From an uncultured Blautia sp. (GTDB lineage: Bacteria; Bacillota; Clostridia; Lachnospirales; Lachnospiraceae), in the NCBI GenBank assembly GCA_945864225.1, contig CAMBAL010000017.1, positions 1 to 43,536 on the forward strand: a DNA stretch of 43,536 nt, given 5' to 3'. Every line of letters starts with the position of its first letter. Position 1 is the stretch's first letter. Below the pieces are notes generated by a model. The model was not told the origin of the DNA. It saw only the letters and a list, made by a program, of their open reading frames with translations, and searched no databases. The position numbers and the translations under genes were made by a program. Shown piece by piece: positions 35,455 through 43,536 of this stretch.

Positions 35455-35556
35455 ACTACAAAATCAGACGTAAACATGCAAATATCGGCATAAAACATAA
35501 GTAAACCACCAAACCAAATAAGATACCACACCAAACTTCAAAAGGCAACAAAAAAC

Positions 35557-35585
35557 TTGAAGATATGATGGCTCAGTGGTATGAT
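35557..35585 (+). promoter_or_regulatory. Probable promoter of the excisionase-like gene
   Basis: TTGAAG (35557-35562), 17-base spacer, TATGAT (35580-35585), about 50 bases before the start codon. The A/C-rich stretch 35455-35556 shows no gene. Confidence 0.55.
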
Positions 35586-35634
35586 AGACACGATAGTATG
35601 CCCATTTAGTTGTCAAAGGTAGGAGAGTTAACTG

Positions 35635-35817
35635 ATGGAAAAAGATAAATGGATGTCGATGAAGCAGGTTTGTGAATACCTCGGCATAAGCAGAGACACC
35701 GCAACGAAATGGATTAAGAATAAGGCAATGCCAGGATACCAGATAGACCGCATCTGGAGATTTGACAAGGATGAAGTCGATGAATGGATGCGAAATAATG
35801 GAAAATGCAAAGACTGA
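35635..35817 (+). CDS. Excisionase-family helix-turn-helix protein
   Basis: DNA-binding protein of 60 residues, almost entirely one MerR/HTH_17-type winged helix: WMSMKQVCEYLGISRDTATK, WIKNKAMPGYQIDRIWRFDK, DEVDEWMR. This family includes excisionases and small regulators. It could direct excision of the element or control the defence operon that starts 117 bases downstream. Ribosome site aggag 35621-35625. Confidence 0.8.
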   Translation: MEKDKWMSMKQVCEYLGISRDTATKWIKNKAMPGYQIDRIWRFDKDEVDEWMRNNGKCKD

Positions 35818-35830
35818 CAAATTTTTGAAA

Positions 35831-35855
35831 CGGATGCGCTATGAGTCCGCTTTTT
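35831..35855 (+). terminator. Weak terminator-like hairpin
   Basis: cggat (35831-35835) can pair with gtccg (35845-35849), followed by CTTTTT. Short stem, so weak at best. Confidence 0.3.
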
Positions 35856-35871
35856 GGGATACCATTTAGAT

Positions 35872-35921
35872 TATAATGGGTACTGGAAGCGCTAGTATGG
35901 GTAACTAGGCGTTGCTACCCA
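35872..35921 (+). promoter_or_regulatory. Promoter -10 and inverted repeat before the defence operon
   Basis: TATAAT at 35872-35877 is a perfect -10 without a clear -35. Just downstream, tgggtaac (35898-35905) faces gttgctaccca (35911-35921, two-base bulge), overlapping a second imperfect pair, cgctagt/actaggcg. This could be an operator for the small helix-turn-helix protein or a leader hairpin. Confidence 0.45.
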
Positions 35922-35934
35922 GACACGGTAGATT

Positions 35935-36861
35935 ATGCCAAATACAAAGTCAGTTATAAGACAAAAAAGAAAGGTAGTATACGCTATGGTTGTTAATAAA
36001 CATGGAAGCTTCTATTTAAGAAGCGGCTGGGGAACAAAAATCATCCAGGCAGTTGATGAAGATGAAATGATTTTCACTCCGGCAAACGAATTAAGAGCAG
36101 TTGACAATATCGGACTTGGCCGTGTAATGGTCAAAGCACTGCGTTATTGGGCTGATGCAACTGGGCTGACTATAGAACAGAAAGTGCAAGGCGGAATTAA
36201 GGAGGAGAAAACAAAACTCTTTGAGCTGATTGATGCAAAGGATAGATATTTTCAGAGGCCAGGATCACTGTTACTTTTACACAGAAACCTTGCAAGAAAT
36301 GAAGAGGATGCTACGGCCTGGTATTGGGCATTCAATGAATTCGATAAGCAGATATTTACGAAGGATGAGTTCGTAGAAGGCTTGCACTATTATCTGGCAG
36401 TCAATGGAATGACCATTAAAAAGGCTGCTGTAGATAAAGAGTTCAATTGCTTTAAGAATACTTATTTGAGTGATAAGAAATTTGATATTAAGACAGCAGT
36501 GGATGAGGATACTTATCCGATGCTGGCACCGCTGCACTTATTGAAACTGAACGAAGAGAAGAAATTTGAAAAGAGTTCGCTGTCGAAAGCGGACATACCT
36601 CTTCTTGTGCTTATTTACGCCATCGCCATGGATAACCAGGAAGAAAGTGAAAATGGTGGACAGATCAGCATTGATAAACTTATGGAAGAAAAGAAGCAGG
36701 TCGGCAAGTATTTCTGCATTAGGTATTCCAAGCTGATAGAGATGCTGGTTGAGGCTGAAAACAAGCAGCTTCTTACTTTAAATAATAATTTTGGAAACAG
36801 GCATATAGAATTTGCCGATATTCAGTATGCTCAGATACTGAATGAATATTTTGCGGAATAG
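35935..36861 (+). CDS. DUF4007 protein, SspB-like
   Basis: Protein of 308 residues with the DUF4007 pattern: FYLRSGWGTKIIQAV (about 26-40), a helix-turn-helix-like DNIGLGRVMVKALRYWADAT (about 57-76), LLLLHRNLARNEEDATAWYW (about 111-130), and EFNCFKNTYLSD. In the phosphorothioation-dependent Ssp system the SspB component carries this domain and nicks DNA to allow single-strand sulfur insertion (established for Ssp; assigned here by similarity and neighbours). The first ATG (35935) has a weak ribosome site; ATG 35986 is an alternative. Next gene begins 10 bases after the stop. Confidence 0.75.
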   Translation: MPNTKSVIRQKRKVVYAMVVNKHGSFYLRSGWGTKIIQAVDEDEMIFTPANELRAVDNIGLGRVMVKALRYWADATGLTIEQKVQGGIKEEKTKLFELIDAKDRYFQRPGSLLLLHRNLARNEEDATAWYWAFNEFDKQIFTKDEFVEGLHYYLAVNGMTIKKAAVDKEFNCFKNTYLSDKKFDIKTAVDEDTYPMLAPLHLLKLNEEKKFEKSSLSKADIPLLVLIYAIAMDNQEESENGGQISIDKLMEEKKQVGKYFCIRYSKLIEMLVEAENKQLLTLNNNFGNRHIEFADIQYAQILNEYFAE

Positions 36862-36871
36862 AGGAAAACAG

Positions 36872-39800
36872 ATGAATTATACCAAGTTAATTTCAAAGAA
36901 AAAACAGTATAAATATTCCGTAAATATTTGCTTTGATTTGCGCAGTGAAGAGCGTTTGGCAGATTTTATTCCGAATGTAACCACAACGGAAATAATCAGG
37001 GAATATTTAGGCGGAATAATAAGAGGCAATGCAGATACGCATGCAAGGATTCTATACGGATCATATGGAACCGGAAAATCGCATTTGCTTACTGTTATGA
37101 GTGCCGTGCTTGGCCACATTAATACAGCAGGTAAGGGGTTCAAATCGTTTGCCCAGCTGATTTCAAATTATGATAAGGAACTTGCTTCCGATATTAAAAA
37201 ATTCGTTAAGGAAGATAAACCATATCTGGTTGTTCCCGTGTATTCTGATTACGATGATTTTAGCAAGTGCATTACATTTTCGCTGAAGAGGGAACTTGAA
37301 CGAAATGGTATAGAAGCCAGCTTTAAGGGATATTATGATGAGGCCCTTACACTGGTCGATAAATGGTTGGAAGGTGATGAGTCTTCTGCACGTCTTGCAG
37401 AAGAGTGCGCAAAACTGGAGATTGAAGTTAAGGATTTGCGCAAAGGATTATCAACTTATGAAGCTTCCTACGAAAAACTGTTTAATACAGTTTATTCAGG
37501 CATGTCTTATGGTGCGGCATTCAATAGCACAGCAGGAAACCTCATTGATAATATGAATGTTGCCAATCAGGCTGTTCAGGAAAAATATAAGGGTATTGTG
37601 CTTATATTTGATGAATTTGGAAGATACGTAGAAGACTATGGAGAAGTCCTGAAGGTTAAGACAATCCAGGATCTTGCAGAGTATTGTGACCATTCGGATT
37701 ACGATAACTATCTGATTCTTGTTTCGCATAAGCAGCTCTCACTGTACACGGGTGCTATGAAAAAGAGCGTCAGCGATGAGTGGAAAAAGGTCGAAGGTCG
37801 CTTTAAGCCAACATCTATAAATATTAAGTATGACCAGTGCCTTTCTCTGATTGGACATATTATTCCGAAGACGGATAAGTGGAAGAAGTTCAAAGCTGAG
37901 AATGAAAAGAATTTAAATGATCTGTACAACCAGGCGTGGGATTTTAAAGGATTTATGCTTCCGCCGGAGACAGAGGGAGAGAATCCGTTTGAAAATGGAT
38001 TCCCACTGCATCCAATCACATTATTTGCATTGGACAGACTCTCGAAAAAGGTTGCGCAGAATGAGAGAACATTCTTCACGTATTTGGCGGGTGATGATGA
38101 TAATTCACTTTTTGCTCAGCTGCAAAAATATGACACTAAGGAGTTCCATTTTATAGGACTGGATGCCATTTATGATTATTTTGAGCTGAACATAAAGACT
38201 TTCAAAACAGATGAATCTTATGGCATATACAAGAAGCTGCAGTATGCATTAAATAAACTGGGCTTAGATGATGATGGATATCAGACAAGAATTTTGAAAG
38301 CGATTGCTGCTATAAGCATTATTGCGGATACAGAGGACCTGGCAGCTGATAAGGATACTCTTCTTAGTGTTATTGATGGAGACAGAGAAAAGGTTAAAGC
38401 TGCAATAGAAGAGCTTGAAAAGAAGAAAATCATCAAGTTCATGCGTCAGTATGGATATTATGACTTTTTTGACAGCAGCATTTTTGATCTGGAAGCCATG
38501 ATAGAAGAAAAAGTTGCAGGCGTTAGCGATGAGATGGTTGTCAGCATCCTGAACGAACGCTTTGCAGACTTTGCGGTTTATCCGTACAGACATAATGAAA
38601 AATATCATGTAAATAGAGTGTTTGTGCCGGTATTTGCGCACAAAGCAGATCTTACTAAGAAATCGTTCCAGAACACCTTGCCAAAGTATTATGATGGCGC
38701 GGTTATGTTTGTATTAGATGATCAGGCGGATGAGCAAGAGTATGCACAGATAACAGGCCTTCCAGCGAGGACATTGTTGGTTGTAAATGGCAAATCCAAG
38801 GCAATTGAAGAGGAAGTAAAGCGTTATATTGCAATACAGTATTATTTCTCCAAAAAGGATGAACTGGCAAAAGATGATCCGACGGTTGTAAATGAGCTGA
38901 AGCTATATCTGAGCGAGCAGGAATCAATCGTTACAGACTTGATTAGACGGTGGAGGATGCTGCAGACCAGCGGCACTTTTGTTATGTTGAATCAGAAGGT
39001 TCTTTCCGTATCAACAGAAAAAGACCTGTCAGAGGCAATATCGCAGGTTATGGATGACGCTTTTGATAAAACACCGATTATCTGCAATGACCTGCTCAAC
39101 AAGAACATACTGACAGGTGCCATTAAACAGGCAAGAAAAAAAGCGCTTGAGTGCATTATGAGCCAGGACGATATCTATGATGGCTGTGGGTATCTGTCGC
39201 CTGAGTTTAACGTTTTAAGAGCTGCATTATCAAGAACAGGATTGGTACCTAATGAAACAGTAAGCGAAGCTAATCGGGTAAGCGATACGGATTTGACACG
39301 TTTTGATGATGGTGTTGTTTCCGGTGAACCTGTAATGGATGCAATCTATTTGAAGCTTACTAAAGCGGAATCGGAGAGATTGCAGCTGAGCGAACTGTAT
39401 AAGATGTTGAAGACAGAACCGTTTGGACTTAGAGACGGATATATTTCTGTGTTGCTGGCATATGCATTAAGAAAATACCAGAATGTCTCTTTATACTTCC
39501 ATGGCAATGAGCATTCTTATACCGGTGAGGAACTTGTTAAGGCACTGGAAGAACCGGAGAATTATACACTGTTCATTTGCAATTGGAATGCAGAAGAAAC
39601 CGAGTATATTGAGGCGTTGGAAGATATATTTAAGGATTATCTTCCGAAGGGCGATCCATTGAATCGATTGGAGGAACTCTTCAAAGCGATTAATACGCAT
39701 TATGCATCTATATCTAAGAGCGCACGTACCACAGAAGTATATGTTTCGGATATTGCAAAGGAGTATAGAAATATTCTTAGCATATCCTATAAAGACTATA

Positions 39801-40426
39801 ATGGCTTCTTCTTTAATGTCTTACCGGGACTTAACGGTAATTTACAGGAGCTTGTGGTACAGATTAGAAATATTAAGGAAGAACTGGAGACTGTCAGTGA
39901 CAAACAGTATACAAGGGTACTGAGAGTTGTTAAGCAGGTGTTCGACCTGGATGAAACGGATAATCTGATTGCTGCAGTGCAAGATCTGTATAAGGAAAGC
40001 TGGGAAAGTAAGAGCCATAAAGCGTTTGATTACACAACCAACAGCGTTCTTGATCTTGTGTCTAAGGCAGGCTCTATGGATGAGGTTTCATTTGTATACG
40101 ACCTGGCGAAAGCTGTAACAGGCTTTGAACTGAATTACTGGGCTGACAACAAGATAAATGATTTTGAAGAGGTGCTCAGGGATACTGTAAATAGATTAAA
40201 CGAGTATGATCCCGAAGAGGGGCTTCAGGAAGGTGAGATGAAAATCACCATAGAGTCTGGAGATGGCAATCCTGTGATTTCACAATTCTCTCAGGATGAA
40301 TTGTCTCCTACGGGTCAAACCATGCTCAATAAAATGAAGAACACGCTGAATAATTTCGGCGGCTCCATAAGCTATGAGGAAAAGATAGCAATCATGGCGC
40401 AGATATTGAAGGAAATTATTAATTAA
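36872..40426 (+). CDS. Large P-loop ATPase of the defence operon, SspC-like
   Basis: Protein of 1184 residues. Walker A GSYGTGKS is at residues 63-70 and Walker B LIFDE at 244-248 (Asp247, Glu248). Sensor-like SHKQLSLYTGAMKKS follows. The remaining 850 residues are mostly helical, with winged-helix-like pieces (IEELEKKKIIKFMRQYGYYD), and match nothing I can name. It resembles the big ATPases of defence islands (SspC, also BREX BrxC/PglY); the position between DUF4007 and PAPS-reductase genes favours SspC. I start at ATG 36872 with gagg 36861-36864; an upstream ATG overlaps the preceding gene. The codons look more AT-rich than in the core genes. Confidence 0.7.
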   Translation: MNYTKLISKKKQYKYSVNICFDLRSEERLADFIPNVTTTEIIREYLGGIIRGNADTHARILYGSYGTGKSHLLTVMSAVLGHINTAGKGFKSFAQLISNYDKELASDIKKFVKEDKPYLVVPVYSDYDDFSKCITFSLKRELERNGIEASFKGYYDEALTLVDKWLEGDESSARLAEECAKLEIEVKDLRKGLSTYEASYEKLFNTVYSGMSYGAAFNSTAGNLIDNMNVANQAVQEKYKGIVLIFDEFGRYVEDYGEVLKVKTIQDLAEYCDHSDYDNYLILVSHKQLSLYTGAMKKSVSDEWKKVEGRFKPTSINIKYDQCLSLIGHIIPKTDKWKKFKAENEKNLNDLYNQAWDFKGFMLPPETEGENPFENGFPLHPITLFALDRLSKKVAQNERTFFTYLAGDDDNSLFAQLQKYDTKEFHFIGLDAIYDYFELNIKTFKTDESYGIYKKLQYALNKLGLDDDGYQTRILKAIAAISIIADTEDLAADKDTLLSVIDGDREKVKAAIEELEKKKIIKFMRQYGYYDFFDSSIFDLEAMIEEKVAGVSDEMVVSILNERFADFAVYPYRHNEKYHVNRVFVPVFAHKADLTKKSFQNTLPKYYDGAVMFVLDDQADEQEYAQITGLPARTLLVVNGKSKAIEEEVKRYIAIQYYFSKKDELAKDDPTVVNELKLYLSEQESIVTDLIRRWRMLQTSGTFVMLNQKVLSVSTEKDLSEAISQVMDDAFDKTPIICNDLLNKNILTGAIKQARKKALECIMSQDDIYDGCGYLSPEFNVLRAALSRTGLVPNETVSEANRVSDTDLTRFDDGVVSGEPVMDAIYLKLTKAESERLQLSELYKMLKTEPFGLRDGYISVLLAYALRKYQNVSLYFHGNEHSYTGEELVKALEEPENYTLFICNWNAEETEYIEALEDIFKDYLPKGDPLNRLEELFKAINTHYASISKSARTTEVYVSDIAKEYRNILSISYKDYNGFFFNVLPGLNGNLQELVVQIRNIKEELETVSDKQYTRVLRVVKQVFDLDETDNLIAAVQDLYKESWESKSHKAFDYTTNSVLDLVSKAGSMDEVSFVYDLAKAVTGFELNYWADNKINDFEEVLRDTVNRLNEYDPEEGLQEGEMKITIESGDGNPVISQFSQDELSPTGQTMLNKMKNTLNNFGGSISYEEKIAIMAQILKEIIN

Positions 40427-40443
40427 GTTAGAGGTGGCAGTTT

Positions 40444-42045
40444 ATGATTTACTGGTGCAAAAAGTGTAAGACTCCTGTTTTTGACAAGGGCTTGCACAGC
40501 TGCTCCTGTGATGGAAAAATCACAAAAATATCTGAAAGCTCAATATGTAATCCGGTATTTAAGCAGGAAAAGAAAATACTGGAAAAAATCATGGACTGTG
40601 ATTATGGCGACAAAATCATTTGGTACCTTGGAGCGAGTAAGTATTATATTGATGAGAAAATAGTAAAAGTACCATATAGAGAATGGTATAAGCATAAAAA
40701 ACATCTGGAAGTAGCTGAAGAATTAAGAAACGATATAGAGGTGGAACGCGACTATACGCCATACATGGATGTAGTTAAGGCTAACGAAACTTACCTGAAT
40801 AATCTTGTTTATGAGGCGGAGCAGTACATCATGGAGATTCTGGCTAAATACAAAGGAGACAACTATATTCCCACGGTTTCCTTTTCGGGAGGCAAAGATT
40901 CAACGGTGGTCAGTCGTTTGGTGATGGACGCACTTCAGGACAATACTGTTATTCATATGTTTGGTGACACTACGCTGGAGTTTCCGGAAACGTATACATA
41001 TGTGACGGAAAAATTCCGGAAAGAAAACCCACGTGTGCCAATGATACCGAGTGAAACGGAGAACGACTTCTTTAAACTCTGTAAAGTGTTTGGACCACCA
41101 AGCCAGCATGAGCGTTGGTGCTGCACAATATTTAAAACGAGTAATTTAAATAAGGAATATGAGAACCTGCCAGGAAACAGCCTGACATTTCTGGGAATTC
41201 GCCATAGTGAATCTGTAGCCAGAGCCGGGTATGAGCGCACGCAGGAAACATCAAAAATCATGTCGCAGATCAATGCGATGCCTATTATTGAATGGACGGA
41301 TTATGATGTCTGGCTCTATATATTGGCAAAGAACCTACTGATCAATGATTGTTATCAGTACGGATATAAGCGAGTTGGCTGCTGGTGCTGCCCTAATAAC
41401 TCTGACTGGTCAATGATGTTGACAGAAATCTACCATCCTGAAGACATGCAGCGTTGGAAGGATATGGTTTATGACTTTGCTGAGAGAACCGGCAAAACGG
41501 ATCCGGATGATTATTATGAAGAAGGCAGATGGAGAACACGCCGAGGTGCCAGCGGCCTGAAGGTGAAGAATGTTACTATAACCGACACTGTCTGCAATCT
41601 ATCGGATAGAGCAAGAAATGTAATTGTCGAAAAGAGACTGCAGAAGGATGTAATAGAACTCTTTAAACCGCTTGGAGATCTGAAAGTTGTAGAGAAGAAG
41701 GATGCTACATATATTCAGATCTTCGATAATGACAAATCTGGTGAGTACCGAAAAATCTGTGAGTTGATCATTACTTATGGCACTACGGTTATAAAGGTTC
41801 TTCCAGAAGAAAGAATAGACGCAACAAATCTGGTAAACAGAATTAAATGCCAGATGCGAAAGTATCAGTTCTGTATTAGATGTTCGGCATGTGATTCTAC
41901 ATGCCCACACGGTGCGATTGATACGATACATGGCAAATATACAATTGATGAAACTAAGTGTCAGCATTGTAAGCACTGCATAGCCAAGTTTTATAACGGT
42001 TGTATTATGTGCGATGTGTTATCGTCAAAGAAGGGATCACAATGA
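40444..42045 (+). CDS. PAPS-reductase-like DNA sulfurtransferase with ferredoxin domain, SspD/DndC-like
   Basis: Protein of 533 residues. An N-terminal zinc-ribbon-like cluster has Cys5, Cys8, Cys20 and Cys22. The PP-loop adenylating motif SGGKDST is at 148-154. Cys226/Cys227 (RWCC) and Cys313/315/316 (GCWCCPN) match the cysteines that hold an Fe-S cluster in DndC-type enzymes. The C terminus has a two-cluster ferredoxin-like pattern: Cys477, 480, 483, 487 and Cys506, 509, 512, with further Cys520 and 523. DndC/SspD proteins activate DNA with ATP for sulfur transfer. The ferredoxin and zinc domains resemble archaeal PAPS-reductase-like proteins; they are extra relative to what I know of SspD. 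Its stop overlaps the desulfurase start (ATGA). Confidence 0.8.
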   Translation: MIYWCKKCKTPVFDKGLHSCSCDGKITKISESSICNPVFKQEKKILEKIMDCDYGDKIIWYLGASKYYIDEKIVKVPYREWYKHKKHLEVAEELRNDIEVERDYTPYMDVVKANETYLNNLVYEAEQYIMEILAKYKGDNYIPTVSFSGGKDSTVVSRLVMDALQDNTVIHMFGDTTLEFPETYTYVTEKFRKENPRVPMIPSETENDFFKLCKVFGPPSQHERWCCTIFKTSNLNKEYENLPGNSLTFLGIRHSESVARAGYERTQETSKIMSQINAMPIIEWTDYDVWLYILAKNLLINDCYQYGYKRVGCWCCPNNSDWSMMLTEIYHPEDMQRWKDMVYDFAERTGKTDPDDYYEEGRWRTRRGASGLKVKNVTITDTVCNLSDRARNVIVEKRLQKDVIELFKPLGDLKVVEKKDATYIQIFDNDKSGEYRKICELIITYGTTVIKVLPEERIDATNLVNRIKCQMRKYQFCIRCSACDSTCPHGAIDTIHGKYTIDETKCQHCKHCIAKFYNGCIMCDVLSSKKGSQ

Positions 42046-43169
42046 TTTATTTTGATAACGCAGCCACAACTAAATATAAGCCAGAAGAAGTGTACGACGC
42101 GGTTAATTTCTATCTGCGAGAGGTTGGTGTAAGCCCGGGGAGAGGAAGTTACTCCGTAGGTATCGAAGCTTCGAGAATGCTGTATAAGACCAGGTGCACT
42201 GTAGGTAAATATTTTGGCATGAGCCGACCTGATAAGGTGGTCTTTACCAAGAACTCTACAGAGGCGATGAATCTGTTTTTCAATGGCTTCCTGAAACAGG
42301 GCGATCACGTGATTATTTCCTGCTATGAACATAATGCAGTTCTCAGACCGATTCAACATCTGAAGGATTTAGGAATAATTGATTATTCTGTTATACAAAG
42401 AGTCGATTTGACACTGCCGGCAGAAGAAATCTTCGAAAAGTATGCTAGATCAAATACCAGATTATTGGCTATGACGTTGGCAAGTAATCTTACTGGGAGA
42501 ATTGTATTCAGAGAGGATCTGTATAGGCTGTTTAAGGAAAAAGGTATTGTGACATTTTTGGATTCATCGCAGGGTGCAGGAAAGATGGCGCTGAGCATGA
42601 AGGATCAAGCAATTGACTTTCTCGCATTTACAGGGCATAAAGATCTCCTAGCATTGCCTGGAGTCGGTGGACTCTGCTGCGAATCTAAAGAACACTTTGA
42701 ATCTTTGATCCAGGGAGGCACTGGCATTCATGGAGAGAATTACACAAATCCGGACGTTTTTCCAGAAGGGTATGAAGCCGGTACATTAAATATGCCTGCA
42801 ATATGGAGCCTTCATGCCGGTGTGGAGTACGTTTTATTTCACAGGGAGGAACTGCAGAATCAAGAACATGTGCTCATGCGGTATTTGATGGAGCAATTGG
42901 ATGAGCTTGATAATGTTATTCTCTATGATCGTGATGTGGATCGCGTATCGACTTACAGCATAAATATTAAAGATATGGCATCAGATAAGCTTGTCGCGCT
43001 GTTAGATAAGAATGGAATATGTGTTAGAGGAGGCATACATTGTGCTATTCTCGCACACGAAGCAATCGGAACAGTCTCGACGGGAACGGTTCGTATAAGT
43101 TTGGGCCACCGTAATACGAAAGAAGAAATAGATGAGCTGATCAAAGTGCTGAGAGAAGTAGGTGATTAG
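42042..43169 (+). CDS. Cysteine desulfurase, SspA-like
   Basis: PLP enzyme of 375 residues (aminotransferase class V) that strips sulfur from cysteine. It begins MIYFDNAATTKYKP. The PLP Lys is Lys200 in FTGHKDLLA; the His of CYEHNAVLRP stacks on PLP. The likely persulfide cysteine is Cys334 in VRGGIHCAILAHEAIGT (another, Cys327, is nearby). This ending and EGYEAGTLNMPAIW are like the 'EGP' desulfurase subfamily usually found near Se/S-carrier genes rather than like IscS. Start ATG 42042 has aaggg 42031-42035 and overlaps the sulfurtransferase stop. It should supply sulfur to that enzyme. Confidence 0.88.
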   Translation: MIYFDNAATTKYKPEEVYDAVNFYLREVGVSPGRGSYSVGIEASRMLYKTRCTVGKYFGMSRPDKVVFTKNSTEAMNLFFNGFLKQGDHVIISCYEHNAVLRPIQHLKDLGIIDYSVIQRVDLTLPAEEIFEKYARSNTRLLAMTLASNLTGRIVFREDLYRLFKEKGIVTFLDSSQGAGKMALSMKDQAIDFLAFTGHKDLLALPGVGGLCCESKEHFESLIQGGTGIHGENYTNPDVFPEGYEAGTLNMPAIWSLHAGVEYVLFHREELQNQEHVLMRYLMEQLDELDNVILYDRDVDRVSTYSINIKDMASDKLVALLDKNGICVRGGIHCAILAHEAIGTVSTGTVRISLGHRNTKEEIDELIKVLREVGD

Positions 43170-43358
43170 ATGTTTATAGTTTTCTATAGCACAAGTAATG
43201 TTTTTCGTGCAGAAGAGATTTTGAACGAAGCTGCTATTGACTGCAAAGTTGTGCCAACGCCGGTGACTGACAAGGCATATTGTGGTGTGTGCATTCAGAC
43301 GGATAATGACGAAGCTAAGGGACTCATGGATGACATGGAGTTTGAAGTAATAGAGTAA
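43170..43358 (+). CDS. DUF3343 putative sulfur/selenium carrier protein
   Basis: Protein of 62 residues, starting on the base after the desulfurase stop. It reads FIVFYSTSNVFRAEEILNEA then CKVVPTPV (Cys25) and AYCGVCIQ (Cys38, Cys41), the DUF3343 (PF11823, Se/S carrier-like) pattern in which the CGxC motif follows the second strand. Such proteins usually accompany an EGP-type desulfurase and selenium-related genes; here the partner is a DNA-modification operon. Likely role: carries persulfide from Cys334 of the desulfurase to the sulfurtransferase. That is inference. Confidence 0.82.
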   Translation: MFIVFYSTSNVFRAEEILNEAAIDCKVVPTPVTDKAYCGVCIQTDNDEAKGLMDDMEFEVIE

Positions 43359-43375
43359 AACGGAGAGGAGAAGCT

Positions 43376-43536
43376 ATGTCGCTATTAGATGTACCTCTTT
43401 TAAGAGAATACCGTTCATATAAGAATAATGTTGTTAAAGAATTCTATATACCGGTCTTAAAAGAAGCAAACAAATATCAAAGGGCAGTTGGCTTTTTTAC
43501 ATCGGATGCACTGATAGAAATATCAAAAGGAATATC
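43376..43536 (+). CDS. PLD-like/helicase-type defence protein, 5' end only
   Basis: Partial gene running off the window: 53 codons from ATG 43376, with ribosome site ggagaggag 43362-43370. It reads MSLLDVPLLREYRSYKNNVV, then a segment YQRAVGFFTSDALIEISKGI. This RAVGFF-S-AL phrase is typical of the N-terminal phospholipase-D-like domain of large DEAD/DEAH helicases in defence islands. It follows DUF3343 by 17 bases, in the same operon. It could be the effector that attacks unmodified DNA or a helper for modification. Confidence 0.6.
   Translation, partial: MSLLDVPLLREYRSYKNNVVKEFYIPVLKEANKYQRAVGFFTSDALIEISKGI

Noticed and set aside
36872-40426. BREX BrxC/PglY assignment of the large ATPase
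   Set aside because: P-loop and size are compatible, but neighbours are DUF4007, PAPS-reductase-like and desulfurase genes with no PglX methylase or PglZ; SspC-like fits better.
40444-42045. Assimilatory PAPS reductase for sulfate metabolism
   Set aside because: No sulfate transport, ATP sulfurylase or sulfite reductase genes nearby; the cysteine pattern and neighbours fit a DNA sulfurtransferase.

Overview
The window looks like chromosomal DNA of a Lachnospiraceae-type Firmicute (Blautia/Ruminococcus-like gut anaerobe). The signs are strong AGGAGG ribosome sites, some GTG/TTG starts, sigma-A promoters, a YesM/YesN two-component system and a clostridial SymE-ParA-ParB mobile-element module. 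The genus is an inference. It is a contig end from an Illumina assembly: bases 1-47 are not biological but Nextera i7 adapter plus the 19-bp mosaic end, and genomic sequence begins at 48. Nearly all genes lie on the + strand.

Region 1 (54-12272) is a carbohydrate-use locus: a YesM-type sensor kinase, an AraC-type response regulator, an extracellular sugar-binding protein, two ABC permeases, a GH31 glycosidase, a mannitol-dehydrogenase-family oxidoreductase and a second, YicI-like GH31 enzyme. No transporter ATPase is encoded here, so a shared one elsewhere is implied. The likely logic is sensing, uptake and cytoplasmic cleavage of an alpha-linked glucoside or xyloside.

Region 2 (12273-32736) is core genome: remnant of an AAA-ATPase-like gene, UlaG-like metallo-hydrolase, acyl-ACP thioesterase, L-ribulose-5-phosphate 4-epimerase, PPP phosphatase, CvfB-like S1 protein, DnaE, PfkA, KtrB/KtrA potassium uptake, SpoU rRNA methylase, NfeD and SPFH proteins, ArgF, BirA, a small conserved protein, a Dus tRNA enzyme, a membrane-anchored Cna-B-like protein, GreA and LysS. 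Four intergenic spaces carry short tandem repeats (periods 30, 14, 44 and 25 bp); in three of them the first unit contains the stop codon of the gene upstream.

Region 3 (about 32758-43536) appears to be an integrated element placed just after lysS. It starts with repeat-rich DNA and a strong terminator, then SymE-like, ParA, ParB, a small unknown protein and an excisionase-like helix-turn-helix protein. Next comes a compact defence operon resembling the Ssp single-strand DNA phosphorothioation system, in the order DUF4007 (SspB-like), large P-loop ATPase (SspC-like), PAPS-reductase-like sulfurtransferase (SspD-like), cysteine desulfurase (SspA-like). It has two unusual parts: the SspD-like protein carries a C-terminal ferredoxin-type cysteine domain, and a 62-residue DUF3343 (Se/S-carrier-like) protein directly follows the desulfurase. 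A PLD-like/helicase-type gene begins at 43376 and is cut by the window end. This variant, in which a small sulfur carrier may link desulfurase to DNA sulfurtransferase, is the best candidate for an undescribed system here.
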